In this document: piece after piece, positions 1 through 15,670 of the stretch
Layout: every line of letters starts with the position of its first letter
Position numbering within the stretch: position 1 is the stretch's first letter
DNA from: Ascaris suum
Lineage: Eukaryota; Nematoda; Chromadorea; Rhabditida; Ascarididae
DNA length: 64,000 bases
Assembly (NCBI GenBank): GCA_013433145.1
Contig: CM024173.1
Span: 10,684,322 to 10,748,321, forward strand
Reading direction: 5' to 3'
The notes under the pieces: generated by a model
The model's database searches: none
What the model was told of the DNA's origin: nothing
What the model saw: only the letters and a program-made list of their open reading frames with translations
Translations under genes and position numbers: made by a program

Positions 1-171
1 TCTTCTCATTTTCAAGTTTATGTCGACCGCATTAACTGCCAACGCTGGAGGCGAGGTAGTTACATTCCCACGTGCTAGGGCAATCACCGTATCCATTTTT
101 GCTCTGTAAGTGGAGTTGAAGGTATTAGGGTAACTTTCATCATCGGTTTGATTACCGGATTCAATTCCGTC
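1..171 (-). CDS. Unidentified gene A, third recognised exon (partial, runs off the window)
   Basis: One minus-strand frame is open for 57 codons from 171 down to base 1, so the gene continues to the left of the window. The chosen acceptor is ACAG followed by GAC at 171. It puts the exon in phase 0, which matches the phase-0 donor of the exon at 3525-3783. The peptide starts acidic and polar (DGIESGNQTDDES) and becomes more hydrophobic (ALARGNVTTSPPALAVNAVD). I recognise no domain. The acceptor has a poor pyrimidine tract. A better-looking one (CTTACAG) lies further inside, but in phase 0 it runs into a stop after 23 codons. The frame looks coding; its link to the next exon is inference. Confidence 0.5.
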
Positions 172-3524
<3,353 letters not shown>

Positions 3525-3783
3525 CTCGAATTCGGCCGAGTCAGGATTAACACTGGTAGGAAATTTGCGAATACTGCACGCGTAGGTATCGACACGATTC
3601 TCGTTGCCCTTCTTTCGCCTTTTTCGTTCACTCTGAACATCAATTGAGAATTGCAATGATGAAGATGTGAGATTGAAACTCGTAAATGTTGCATTCGAGC
3701 ACAATCTCGACGGATCCGACGGCTTCTTGAATGCGCTCACTAATGACGAGAAGAAACTGCGCCGCTTGCGTAAACCCGCTATT
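3525..3783 (-). CDS. Unidentified gene A, exon 2
   Basis: This 259-bp exon is bounded by a strong nematode-like acceptor (TTTATTTTCAG before AAT) and a GAG/GTGAAT donor. Its first base completes the split codon AG|A left by exon 1, giving arginine, and the remaining 86 codons are open and end in phase 0. The peptide has two basic clusters (LRKRRS and ERKRRKKG) around Ser/Thr/Phe-rich sequence (SNATFTSFNLTSSSLQFSID). There is no signal peptide, membrane span or known catalytic motif. The basic clusters could act as nuclear-localisation or lipid-binding patches, but this is a guess. The coding call rests on consistent splice phase and amino-acid composition. Confidence 0.6.
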
Positions 3784-5471
3784 CTGAAAATAAATTTGAC
3801 GAACACCGATTATAAAATATTGCCATTCACATTTTCTAAGTATCCGGTGCTTGAAAAGACTATATTTTATTTTAGAACTATTTGTATCCGGATCGAAATC
3901 GGCTGATTAAACAATGAAATTGAAAAACTCACGATGAGGATTACAATCAGAACCTCTTTTTTTGTCACAAAGCGATCCACCATTTATGGATCGACGGTCA
4001 TAGAATTCAGCAGTTGACGTACGGAAGAGGAAATGCGACACACATATGCTAGACAGGTTTGTGAAAAACATTATGCAAGAATTTCAACCATACAGTTAAA
4101 ACAAACAGGTGGGAACAGACCGGATACATCGTTCGTCAGTCTCCACGAAAGAATGGCAACATTTCTGCCTTTCTAATTTACTGAGACAGTAAAACATTCG
4201 TAGCTTCGCTCTCATCAGCTAAGCCTTATCACCTACCTCAGCCAGGGTATAAACATCTACACCACCAAGACCTTACCACCACATCATCAAGGCCCTACCA
4301 GCTGCAACACAAAGATCTGTTACCTGCATCAACAAAGCCATTCACCCACAGCAGTAATGCGCGCATAATATGAGTGAGGCTGAAGTGTGGAAATTCTGTA
4401 CACTATATCACAGCTTTTCTTTTCCACAGAAAGTGCGTATTTGAAGTGTTGTGCTCCGTCATTCAGCGCGGCTACCAGAAGCGGCAGCACGATGAACGCC
4501 ACTGAATGGTAGGCGTACAAGACAGAAGGGTAAGCGCTCATGGCCTCCGATGTTGAGTTATAGTGAAATTTTCAGACAGCTATTTCGAACAATGCAACTG
4601 CCCCATGCAGAAAAAAACTTATTGACTGTGCATTAACAGCGAAGCTGTATAGGCCACGCTGGCAGTGTTTCCCTTAGCGCTCAAACCGAAAAAAACTATC
4701 ACCAAATGGCTCACAAAAACTATCGCTCACAAGCAAAGATGAGAACGTGATCGGCATACTTTCAAACCGGAAACATTTGACGTTCTCGTCTCTTGCATAT
4801 ACCGCAAATATCTTTCTTGCTCTGTCAAAAGTACAGTTAAGACGAAGGCACACACAAAGGAATGCTCTAAGTTACGTATCTGTTCCTCTCCTACTCTTTC
4901 GGCTACCATTTTCAATGCATAACATTTGCTTTGGGTCAGTTGGTCTGTTCATTCATTGTTGGCAACTGTTTCTTCGAAATTATTAAAACAAATAGAGTTT
5001 GTGCTGTGGCATCCATTTTCCATTTTTTCCTTTATTCAATGCAAGCTGCGAAAAAAGTGCATCGATCTGACTAATTGCTTACACTTCTAATATATCGCTT
5101 AATGTAACGCTCTTAAAACATACAAAAATTGTCCTTTATTGCTGCATCGGCCACAAACTCTATGGAAATACTTGCAAAACACTTATTCCCTATGACTAAA
5201 TCAGCTGCAATTTGTGAGCGAAACCTACTTAAGACTTGTCTTTTATTACTAGAACGATTGCAAAATATATGCAAACTTTTGCAAAGTTCAAAATTTTTCA
5301 TCAAAGTTTTCCATGCAAAGGCTTCTTTCAGTTTTGTTCTACTACAAAACCTCTGTTATTATTAGATCACCTGTAGTTATTTCATTTTTTAAACCAATGT
5401 CTACTGCAATAGAATATTTCAAGAAAATTGAGTTGGTTCAATGAAGAAAGAAACGTAAATAATAGAAGCAC
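3784..5471 (-). other. Gene A intron 1
   Basis: This is a 1.69-kb intron from a GTGCTT donor to a TTTTCAG acceptor, splitting an Arg codon (phase 2). It contains a degenerate tandem repeat at 4213-4349. Nothing else stands out. Confidence 0.55.
4213..4349. repeat. Degenerate 22-24 bp tandem repeat, about six units
   Basis: Six consecutive segments of 22-24 bases share a pattern close to ATCAnCAAAGCCnTTACCAnC. Units start near 4213, 4237, 4261, 4283, 4306 and 4328. They are strongly diverged, so this reads as an old minisatellite inside an intron. Confidence 0.5.
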
Positions 5472-5572
5472 CTGAGGATGAGATCGACCTTGGTGCCTGT
5501 ATCACGCGATACGGAAACTCCCACCGTTCTGGTGGCCGAATTCGACGAATCAGATGCGTCACTTTCACTCAT
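5472..5572 (-). CDS. Unidentified gene A, exon 1 with start codon
   Basis: The exon opens with ATG at 5572. An in-frame TGA lies two codons upstream (TGA CCA ATG), which favours this start. It codes 33 residues plus two bases (AG) of a split codon. The N-terminus is Ser/Asp-rich (MSESDASDSSNSATRTVG) and continues into VSVSRDTGTKVDLIL. The donor is CTCAG/GTGCTT. A TTTATAG sequence about 45 bases upstream of the ATG could be a spliced-leader trans-splice acceptor, as is common in nematodes, but this is not shown. Joined to exons 2 and 3 the known protein is 177 residues with no recognised family. Confidence 0.6.
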
Positions 5573-8231
5573 TGGTCACTATGTCATCAGCATGTTTGTA
5601 TCATGCAATGTTACCTATAAAATTCGCAACATTCAATTAAAAATAAATACACATTGATGCGATTGGCAATAAGCGTTCATCGTAATTTTCATGTGATTAT
5701 CGTCTCCGATTTCTTTCCTCATAGCAATGAGCATTGAAATTCTATTGGAGTCTCAACTATGTTTTTCCATATATGAAACAAATATTCAGCGACAACATTT
5801 TACCGGAAAACGTGTGAATAAAATCGCAATGAATATTTTAGCAATAATTTTCAACAATCGTCTTCAAAATCGTTTTCGGTAAGATCGCTCGTGAAACAAA
5901 AATTCATAGAGCGCAAAGATCGAAGAGGAATGGGTATTGGAATCGATAAAAGATATTCAAATTTCTTTTAAGACGAATATATTCAGTGGGCTATCAATCT
6001 GGGAAATTATTAGCAGTCTATTCCAGCTTTTGAGTAGACTACCGCTCAATGAAGCTCGTTGATATAGCATAAGAGAAATGGTGAAAATATGAGTAATAAT
6101 GGTGGTTTGCATATGACGGATTTCACGCTTGAGAAATGAATTTATGTATGGGAAAGTATCCATTATGTTGGTTCATTTTCTCATTATCAAAAACGACGTA
6201 AGAGATCGATAGTGGATTTCATAATATAGAATTCATCAGCAAAAGACACCATATGGAACATCTAAATGGGTATTTAACATTACTAATGGCAGTCCATCCA
6301 GAAATATCTTCCTGTGAGTGACCAATACGAGCTGGAAAAAACATATTATCAGCTTATATTCTTTGCAGAAGACGATTATCTACTATCGTAAAATGTGTTC
6401 ACCTACAGTCTGCAAGCAATCAAATTGCAATCAGCAATATATCACATAATGTAAGAAATTTGCCACTGAAGTGGCGGCTAGCTTATCTTTACCTTATCAT
6501 CAGACCTTTAGCTTATCTGTAGCATCGCTCGATAAAAAAATTTGTTAAAAGCGGCTATCACCAAACAAGCAGCATTAACATGCTCAACTTTATCGTGCTT
6601 TTGAAGAACAACAGTTGTACTTCGCCGATTTTGAGTGAGAACGAAAACATGTGTGCGTACCGAAAATGATGTTGGACAAAAGCGAACGCACAAAAATAAC
6701 TGAGAAACATCCGGGTGTTACTTGGCTTGTAACTGTACTCCCTACAGAATCCTTAATCGTTACGTTATGCATTGATTTTTCTTTCCTTCTCATTCAGAAA
6801 TCACGCAATGAAGTCCAATCTGGTAAAGAGGTTCAGTATGCTCACCGACTGATTCAACCAATGAACGGTACGTGCCAAGAATTTGTAGAAATCTGTAGTG
6901 GCTGACCAGCAGTTAAGCCCACGAATGTTGACAATCAAAAATAGAGCACTTGAGCGTCTCCAACTTTACAGACCGGGTCTCAGAATAGCGAATAATCCTA
7001 TATCACCACTATCTAATAGCAATCACTCGTATTCTACAATGCAGTCGTCACAACGTGCTGCGATAATTACAATAATGTACCAATGCTTCCCTCACCTGAA
7101 ATACTAAATAAAACCTCAAAATTCCATGCAAAGTACCTGAAGACCATCAAATCGTTGTACTACATTATAAGCTCTAACAAATTTCACTATACTAACACAG
7201 TCTCTCCTCAACTGTGGGCAACAATGCAAAGGGTACGACGAAATGGCCTGATCGGATTTCAACGAATCGATCGCTGAACAAGTTTTAAATTATTTGCTCA
7301 TAGACTACATTCATACTGACAACTTTCAGCAGCGTGCTACCTTCGACATCGATTCAGAAGCAGCATCCACGTACAGTTAAACAATTTCTTCCCTTCTATA
7401 CATTTTTCTCACTCGAAGCACACACTATTCAACACTTCGCATGAAATATGTTTAGCAATCTCGATAGTGTCCTATGAATCTAGCTATGAGTGCAAATCTC
7501 TTCATTTTATGAATGAGTAATTCGTTGGACGCTTAATTATGAGATGATTTCAGCATTAGAAAGTGTGTCGACAACGTGAAATTCTCCGTTAACGATTCAT
7601 TGCCTCTTCAAAACTTGTGGCTTCTCATTTAACAGCTGCTAAACGACGCGAACTCCTCCTATATCTCACACTTCTAATGTCTGAAATTTTAATCCGGTAT
7701 GCCTATAAGATCGCCAAAAACAAGTAAAAATGTACATCGAGGTTATTTACTATTGTCTGAAGTTAGCGTCGATAAGCATATCGCAAAAATTTTTCATGGC
7801 GTACATTTCGGCTTGATGAAAATATTTTTCTTCTATAATTGCGTGCATTGAAAGCATTTAAACCCGACGTTACAGAAGTTTTTCACCCTTTCGGCGATAA
7901 TTGCCACATATGTTAGAAAACCGCCGAACATTTCCCACGAAAACTGCAATCTTTTTTTCATATATTTCTTCCAATAAATAACAATTAAAATCCTTGCTTT
8001 ATTAAATATTTTTTCGTCGTTATAATTCGATATAAGAAAAACCCCATATGTATTTCCAACAATTGGATTCAAACGTTGTGAGAAGTGGTTCCAAAAGCGC
8101 CTACCAACTTTCAGCTAAGAAAATATAAATGCTCAGAGCTGAAAAGTTTTTATATATTCGTCTCGTCACCTTATCCTCGTTGTAGAATTACTCTTATATC
8201 TTACATTCCACTTTCTAATTTTCTTCTATTT

Positions 8232-8257
8232 CAACAACAACAACAACAACAACAAAA
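8232..8257. repeat. (CAA)n short tandem repeat
   Basis: Seven or so CAA units run into a short A tract. A similar CAACAACAAC run ends near 14825. Such tails can mark 3' ends of non-LTR elements, but no element body was recognised here. Confidence 0.8.
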
Positions 8258-10547
8258 ATCGAACTCTGCATACTAGCAGAGTAATCTAATCATTTACTCA
8301 ACTTTCAATGACGACAATGATAATTTAACATATTGAATAAAATTGCATTACATATCTATAAAATGTGCCACCCAAATAGTTATAGATCTATTTGAAGATG
8401 CCAAAAAATTGTAAGCAGCATTTTTATCCGATTGGGATTTCATTCTGCATTCGTCGAATCACACAAAAAATGAAAAGGAATCTCTTCCGTTGAAAAAATT
8501 TCAACGATCAATTCGATGATTTAAAAAATATGTTTTTTTTAAATTCAAAAAAAAATGACTGATCAATTATAGGCAAATATTTATCGAAAGAGAAGGGGGA
8601 TATTTTGAGGTTTCAAAATCATCAAATACGAAATGAATAGTGAATTGAAAGGATGTGTGTTGAACGTAATAAAAAAAAAAAAGAAGCAAAGAATGATGTT
8701 TGCACGATCAATATAATACTTCAGAACTATAAACGAAACGATGAAGCACGGAATGGTACAACATCATAACTGACTAAAAAGCATATAACGCCAACCGATA
8801 ATTTCTTGTACTCTACAGATTTATTATCAAACGAAAATATTTCTATTAGTGACAACAACGCATAAGAAAAAAAAAACATAAGAACAACAACATTAAAACT
8901 TGGAAGAAATCAAAAATAATGAGCATAGAAATAATTATTTCCGTTTTTCATTGAAAAACAAAAATAAAAACGATGTTCTTCAAATCAGAACATTTCCGGC
9001 GGTGAAATAACCTATGGCTAAATGTGATATTCTATTCCGTTGCTTGCAAATTTTATTCATCGATTTTATTATAGCGTAGAAAACTGCAATATGTTCATAT
9101 CAGTCGATTATTAGAGAAAACTACTCAGATTTTTATCGACAACAGCTCCCTATAGATATTAGCATAAGTTGTGGATAAATCATTCCGTGCAAATAGATGA
9201 GAAAAACCAAGACATAAGAGGACGGCATAAAACCCTTTGAGAAGAGACATATGTAAGGCGAAATATATTTATTGAAGCACGTCGCCATCGAATCTCATGC
9301 AACGAGTGCAATAACCTCAAGTGAAGATTCAAATCGTATCGGCAATTCTAGTTATATAGCACATTTGCAAGGCAATTATAATAGTGAAATGTGACCAAAA
9401 CAATGCAACGATCAACTAACTACACAATATTATAGTAAAAAATCTCTGAAATAATCTCTCGAATATTTGCGGAAGGTAATCCATAAAATAAAAACCATGG
9501 AAATCTCAATCAAACAGTTGGCATTCGAAAATCGGTGACGCTGCAATCGACCAAGCCAATCTCCACTGACGTAATTTGAAGCAAAGGGCAATAAACTAAC
9601 GATGGTAAAAGAAGTATTAATGATTATAGAAACAAAAGAGGTGAACGACGTGAAACAACGACGAAAGAGGATAAACAAATTCGTCAAAGCAAAGAAATTG
9701 ACAGAGCGATGCGTTGAATTGGGTGATGAAATACGGCACAACGGCTGCGCATCCATTACGCCTAGTTCGAGCTTTGAGTGACTAATGTACTGCGAAATGG
9801 CCATGACAGTGATACGTCAATCGAGACCTCTATGACACCTCCCTCAAGACTCTAAGCAAAATTATTCAGAAGGCGATGTGGCTGATATAAATCGTGCTTC
9901 TAGGCATCGACTGAGACAATTTCTTAGGAGCTGCCAGCTGTCTGCAACTACTTCCTATCATGAAACCTAAAAAGGTAATATGTTATGTTGTCACTATTTA
10001 TCGAAGAATAAAGAACAAGACTCCTTTAATCTCATGTTAATGGTAAACACAAGTATAACCGCGTTCGTACGTCCTATCAATGCTCACATTTAGAAATCCG
10101 AATCAATGAATCATCGGATGTAAAAGTAGAGTAAACAATGATAAAGTATATCAAAGCACTTTCCGTGGTCTTCTTTCACATCTTAAATTAATCAAACTCT
10201 CAACTTTCATGGAAATAATACATCGAGAAAAAATAATTGCATCGCAGTCATACTGCCGTATCTAATGCCTCCAGAGACTTCTATACAGGAATGTGCAATG
10301 TGTACAAACGTCCTTGCTGGTAGGGATTTCAGCAATGTGTGATGGTTGTGAAGGTAGCCACGATGATTTCAGCAACGAAGGTTGCCACCTGCTTTCCGAG
10401 CTTTTTTTTTTACCCGAGCATTTACCAAAACTTGAGCAGTTCTTTTCGGGCCACAAGATGATAGTAGATTCGACACCGTGAGAGGAGATTGAACATACAT
10501 ACTACTTGTTGTGATGGCCTGGTCTCCAAAATTTTCACAAATGTCCG

Positions 10548-10561
10548 GGTGAGATCTCACC
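10548..10561. repeat. 14-bp perfect palindrome
   Basis: GGTGAGATCTCACC reads the same on both strands. A partial copy (CCGGTGAAATCTCCTC) lies about 20 bases downstream. Function is unknown; it may belong to a decayed transposon end. Confidence 0.6.
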
Positions 10562-12199
10562 AGAAAGCTAAACCACTTTCCGGTGAAATCTCCTCAGCCA
10601 AAAATTGCTTTTCTATCCTACAGCAGTATTTGCTCCCTAATAAATGTTGTTTTCCCTCTGAAATTCCCTATCGGGGTTCCTCGATTAAATGGTTCATACC
10701 TCCCTTCTTCCCTCCTATCTTTTTGCTTCTCCCTCGGCGAAATCACAGTCACAGAACTGTCTCCTAGCAAATTTGTCTTGCGTACGAGCGTTTCAAAAGC
10801 GCATTTTGTAAGCTACGTATTTTTGAGGTCTCGTACGTTAATCCATTTCCTATAGCCTTTGAAATTTCACAAAATTTCAGCAAGCAATGTGAATGCCTCA
10901 AATAGAGTCCTATTAATCGAACGCTTTAATTGTCCACAATAAAGAAAAGAACTGTGGGCCAAACTTCAAGCGAATAAAATCTCTTTCTCATTTCAAGAAT
11001 ACAACTTTTACACTAATGATCGAAAAAACACGGCTAGTTGTAACGCAAACAGATGAGACCAAGCCGAAACGTTTGGCGCAGGCACACCTTCTATAATATA
11101 GCGCTGCCATGCTGTAGGTAAGAATATAGCAGAACCGCCAAGTATTTTGTGCTGAATCTTATCCGCTGCACGCACACTAAATCTTGCCTCCTTGATTGCC
11201 CTGAACGCAATAATACTACCATCCTGCAGTCATCATTTACTGCAAGACTCCTCTAAAAAATACGTCGAGCCATGATGTGAACATAAATATTCCTCGAAAT
11301 CGTCTGTGGTACTTATATCAGCACAAAGAAATTGGGAAAGTGCGCCACGCAAATTGGCAAACTGTTCGCGCACTTTTAATTCACCATAGCAAAGCGTTTC
11401 GTTGGCAAAATCCTCGAATGGATGGCTGGTTGTTTGTTTTGCGATAAAAATAAACAACTTTGTCTTGGAAATATATGTTTAAAAACTTTTTTATGAGAAA
11501 GAAAAGATGTTCGCATTACTTGTAGTAAAAGTATAGGACTCGAATGGATTAAGGAAATCCCACTACGACTAGTCATTCTTAGCAAAATACTAAGCGAATA
11601 TGCTTCACGAATAGAAAATAATTAGTTTTCAGCAATAATAAACGGTCAGCGTTTGAATCAATAAAGTGCAAAATTTACGCACGGGCTCAGAAAGACCTTT
11701 ATTATGATGAGAATTTCGAGTGGAAAAAGCAACAAAAAATTTGGAAGAATAGAAGAGAACTAAGTCTTGAATGCAACTAATTTGAGATACTATGTAACCA
11801 ATGGATGAGGTACAAAAGAAAACCGAGTTGATTCATGCGGATTCAATTGTGCAGTGAGGAAGGACGAACGACTTAATGAAAGGTGAATGATGATGTAGAC
11901 ACAAATAACGACGTGAAAGCAGTCTAGTTTCCAATGTTGTGAAAAAAGCTAAATCGCTTCGCGTTCTACTATGACAACACACAAATGCATATGCCCACTA
12001 TTGGCACCGTATGACTCATTTATCGAATATATACAAAAAATTGCTCCCTTAGGAAGTCAACTCCGTGAAACCAATGGAAATGAACGGCTACAATAACATG
12101 AAGTACGGCGGATAATATGAGCACGTTAAAGACATGGAATCTACTGGTAGAAATCCTCTTAATCTGAAAAGGTGGTTGATTTTAGATGTATGGAGAGAA

Positions 12200-12221
12200 G
12201 GGTTTCAGGGTGGGGTGGGGG
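12200..12221 (+). other. G-quadruplex-capable tract
   Basis: Four G runs (3, 3, 4 and 5 G) are separated by loops of 5, 1 and 1 bases, which fits the usual G4 pattern. A C-rich tract about 70 bases downstream would give a second G4 on the opposite strand. Confidence 0.55.
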
Positions 12222-12286
12222 AGGTAGAAATAAATGAATTGTAAAGGCACTCTTATCGTGCACTTTTAGAACTAAACACCAGATCC

Positions 12287-12320
12287 CGCTCCCCTCCACC
12301 CTCCACCTCCCCCCCCCCCC
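12287..12320 (-). other. C-rich tract, G-quadruplex-capable on the minus strand
   Basis: Runs of C (CCC, CCCC, CCC and a final run of about 12 C) lie on the plus strand. They partly complement the G-rich tract at 12200-12226, so the two could also pair as a long imperfect stem. Confidence 0.5.
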
Positions 12321-12855
12321 AAATAAAAATTAAATGTAGGAGTCATAGGATCGACGACGACGACATTTCAACCTTGATCGCCTATAAAATCCTCTCCACA
12401 AGCCGCCTCAGCAGCCGAGGAAGTGAACGCCTGAAAGGAGAAAGAGTAGACTTTTCAAAAAATGACGAATAAAAATTCGTCGGTGAAGATGAGTGCAATA
12501 GCAATAAAAATCGTTAAATGCCATTGTGTTAATGGCATCATATATCCGCTATACGCATATCGCCGCGCCTATTTACAAAGGATGTGGAGCCGCATCTCCT
12601 CAACGGGCATCATCACAACTTATCGGGAGGAAAAAAAATTACATGCTTTGCCTGAGTGGAAGAGGAATCCCTAAACTTTTCTCAATTTCAAGGAATCTTT
12701 TTTCTAGGATGTTAGGACAACGAGGATGTTTCTCACGACGAATTATGTTCCATATTTATTAGCATTGTTTCAACTGGCGCTTGCATTGCGATTGATCGAA
12801 GTTTCAATTCTTTAAACCTTCCATCTCATTACATCCAACTGTTTTCGTCTTCTCA

Positions 12856-12869
12856 ACCGACCTGTCGGT
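12856..12869. repeat. Short inverted repeat ACCGAC-CT-GTCGGT
   Basis: Two 6-bp arms match exactly around a 2-bp centre. No gene is near enough to suggest an operator role. Confidence 0.5.
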
Positions 12870-14927
12870 CGATTTAACCATAATCCATGCAATACTCTCT
12901 GCTATGTCTAAACGAAAGGCGAATAAAACATCGACCTTCTTCCTGAACTCGTATGAGGGTATTCCTTATGGCAAGTGCAACCTCGGCTCTTCTGCGCTAC
13001 CCGTATATTTCCCAACAATGATCGCATTGCTCAACGCTTTCAAGTTACAATTCAGATGATCGAGTTCAGCAAAATAAATGAGCAAGATTCAAGTTAAAAT
13101 ATTTGAGCAGAGAAGTGCTTAGACCTATCAGATTTTTCACTCAAACACTAAACTATAATTGAGAGAATGAGAAGATTTGAGAATCGATGAAAACTATTCC
13201 ACATAAATTTAAATTTACGATTCATTTCTATCTAAACAAGAAATAAATTTTTGAAGAGAATGAAATCCATCAAATAGAAATAATAGGACAACGGCTATAG
13301 ATTCGACTTGCTAAAATGAAACGTTTAAAGAATTCCTTATTTCAATATTTGTGCGCTTCAATATAATATGCATCAACCTCTCAATTATATATTCATTGCA
13401 TATTTTTAGCAATAATTTTGATACGAAATGATCCTAATAATTAAAATGCGTAAAATATGAAAATCTATTCGTTAATATAAGATATTTTCTTTATTTAGCA
13501 AAAAATGTTGAGTGAACTTAATGGGGTGTTTAAGCGGCTAAAAATTTATGGCCAATGCGTTGAGCCTAGCGCTTGAATCACATCATAATTCATGACGAAA
13601 AAATAGAAAACAATAATAGGAAATAAAATAATTAATAAAAAAAAAACTTCAATGCCATAAATAAATATCTATATGCCGCTCAATGCCTATTTAATGTTCG
13701 CAACTTGAGGTATTCCATAAAATGTGAGTGCGACGATCGTGGCAGATGCGTCATCAATCCGACGATTGATTCATATCAACTTTTATAGATGAGCCGCATA
13801 AAATTATAGCAACCGGATTGATGCAATATTAAGCCCAAACTCAAATCTTAGCTTATTATAAGAAGCAGACAACAGAATATCATATCAAATTTACTTCAGC
13901 GAATGCCAAAATACCGAAATTTGCAGTAAAAAAGAAGCAAGGAAGCGAAGATTATATAGGCATTCAAAAAAATATTCAAAAAAAGATTAACCATATGTAG
14001 CAGTTATAAAGTAAAGTCTACACAATGAAATTAGGCATTAACAGGTACAACATTAGGTTACCTTATCGAACTTACAGAAACGCCAAGACGTGAAGCAATA
14101 TGCTCAACAAGAACTGCCATCTGCGCAAAGCTGCATGGTTCGTTGGTTGCTCTATTGGCAAAGGATGTGGCAATCGGCAGAGAGCCGTGACACAAGTGAA
14201 GAGTAACTTCCCATTACCGAGAGAAGCACGACATACAGAATGGATGACGCCGAAATATACCACTCAATGCATCGCATCAATTCCAATAGACGATAGTGAC
14301 ATTTAAGAGAAAGTATTAGAAGGACAGTGAGACAGTTTTCGAGGCAGTTTGACAATGACAGAGATGTGGAACAAAATTTGATAAGAAGAATTCACAATTG
14401 AGAGGGTATAGAATGGTAGATGACTCGGCGAAGAGAGAATCAATCATATTGCAGCGTTGCGCAGCGATGCAACTCTCTTTCAAGGCGCCGGTTTACAATG
14501 CAGTTGGCGTGTGTGGTGAAATAGTGGGGCGTACAAGGTTGAATTACGCAGAGGCTAACAGGTGTGAATAAATCGAACCATTATTAAATAACCGGGATAT
14601 GTCTCATTAAGATGGAGCGGCAAAGGTAACGATTAGAGGAAATAAGGAAGTCGTGCTGACGGGTGCAAAAATTTTCGCGTATGTGGACATCCGATGACCA
14701 CTGACGACGTTTGAGTAGCCCCCATGCTACCGACTGAAGGCTCAGTTGAGCTTGGCCTCCTGTGCAGTCAGAATGACGGCTGTCGGTCTGTCTCCTCAAA
14801 TAAACTTGGCCACAACAACAACAAAAATGTCTTTATTTTATAATAAAGAAAGCATGGAGCACTCCCCCGATAAAATAGCTATGCAAAGAAACAACGAGAA
14901 CTTCTGTAACGATAGGCTACAGATGGT

Positions 14928-14947
14928 CTTTAAACGTACGTTTAAAG
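14928..14947. repeat. 20-bp perfect palindrome
   Basis: CTTTAAACGTACGTTTAAAG is self-complementary over 20 bases. Its right arm (TACGTTTAAA) is repeated directly at 14950-14959. It could be a protein-binding site, a cruciform, or a transposon remnant. It lies near the LINE remnant but has no clear tie to it. Confidence 0.7.
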
Positions 14948-15194
14948 CAGTACGTTTAAAACTGAAGAAAAGAGGAAAAGAATAGCTGAGATCATAAGGA
15001 ATAGGGACATATGGGGATGTCGACATGAATATGCGGAAATAGCGGAGGTAAAATTGCAGTAACACAGTCGAGCAGGCTAAATTGCAACCAGATAGTACTA
15101 CTCTTCGTATCGCTTCAAATATAGATTAACGGCCATAGCGATAAAATATTCCGCATTAAAAAAAATTTTCAACCAACTAAGAGAGTGCCATTCC

Positions 15195-15670
15195 CCCCTT
15201 AAGCTTTCGATTTTAGCAAGAGTTTTGGTTGTGTCACTGAGTCAAAAGTCTTGGCAAAGTGAATATAGACTATATCTTTTTTGGAATCCGTTATTAATGA
15301 CTTCATACTGGTCATTATAGGATGTCCGGAGATGTATGAATGTAGAATTTCTTTTAAGAAAGTCGTGATGACTATCACCGCTGATGTTAGAAAGCCTGAT
15401 ATAACTCAAAATTGATTTTCTCAAAGGATTTCGAGCATTTTGTAGAGTGAAGATATGCGGCTGAAGACGCGATGATTGGAGACGAGGTTTTGAGAGGTTT
15501 TTTCGGTAATAGTACCACAAATACAGTTTCTCAAGCATTTAGAATAGTGCCCATTAAAAGATTATATAAATAGAGGGCAAAAAAGGTAGCAAAGATCAGT
15601 CACAGCTTTCTTCATGAATAGCGAAGGTGTAACTTCTGGCGCTTATGACACCTTATCAGAAAGTTTGGAA
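15195..15670 (-). mobile_element. Decayed non-LTR retrotransposon (LINE, CR1/Jockey-like) reverse transcriptase fragment
   Basis: Read on the minus strand across frame changes and stops, three conserved blocks of LINE reverse transcriptase appear in the right order. First comes a block like VTPLHKK..NYRPISLTSV..K..EK (here VVLLPKKPLKTSSPII, then KSFEKI). Next is one like ISPDQHGFLKGRSTVTNL (here ISGDSHHDFLKRNSTFIHL). Last is DIVYIHFAKTFDSVTQPKLL, close to the family's VYIDFAKAFDSVSHPKLL and containing the F-AK-FDSV motif. Upstream, APEVTPSLFMKKA resembles GPDGIPPLFLKK. The YADD catalytic block was not found downstream. The frame is broken in several places, so this is an inactive relic; clade assignment is tentative. 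Confidence 0.7.

Noticed and set aside
6651..6905. HMG-box-like reading (KITEKHPGV) on the plus strand
   Set aside because: Only about nine residues resemble the family. The rest of the box is missing and the flanking frame does not continue it.
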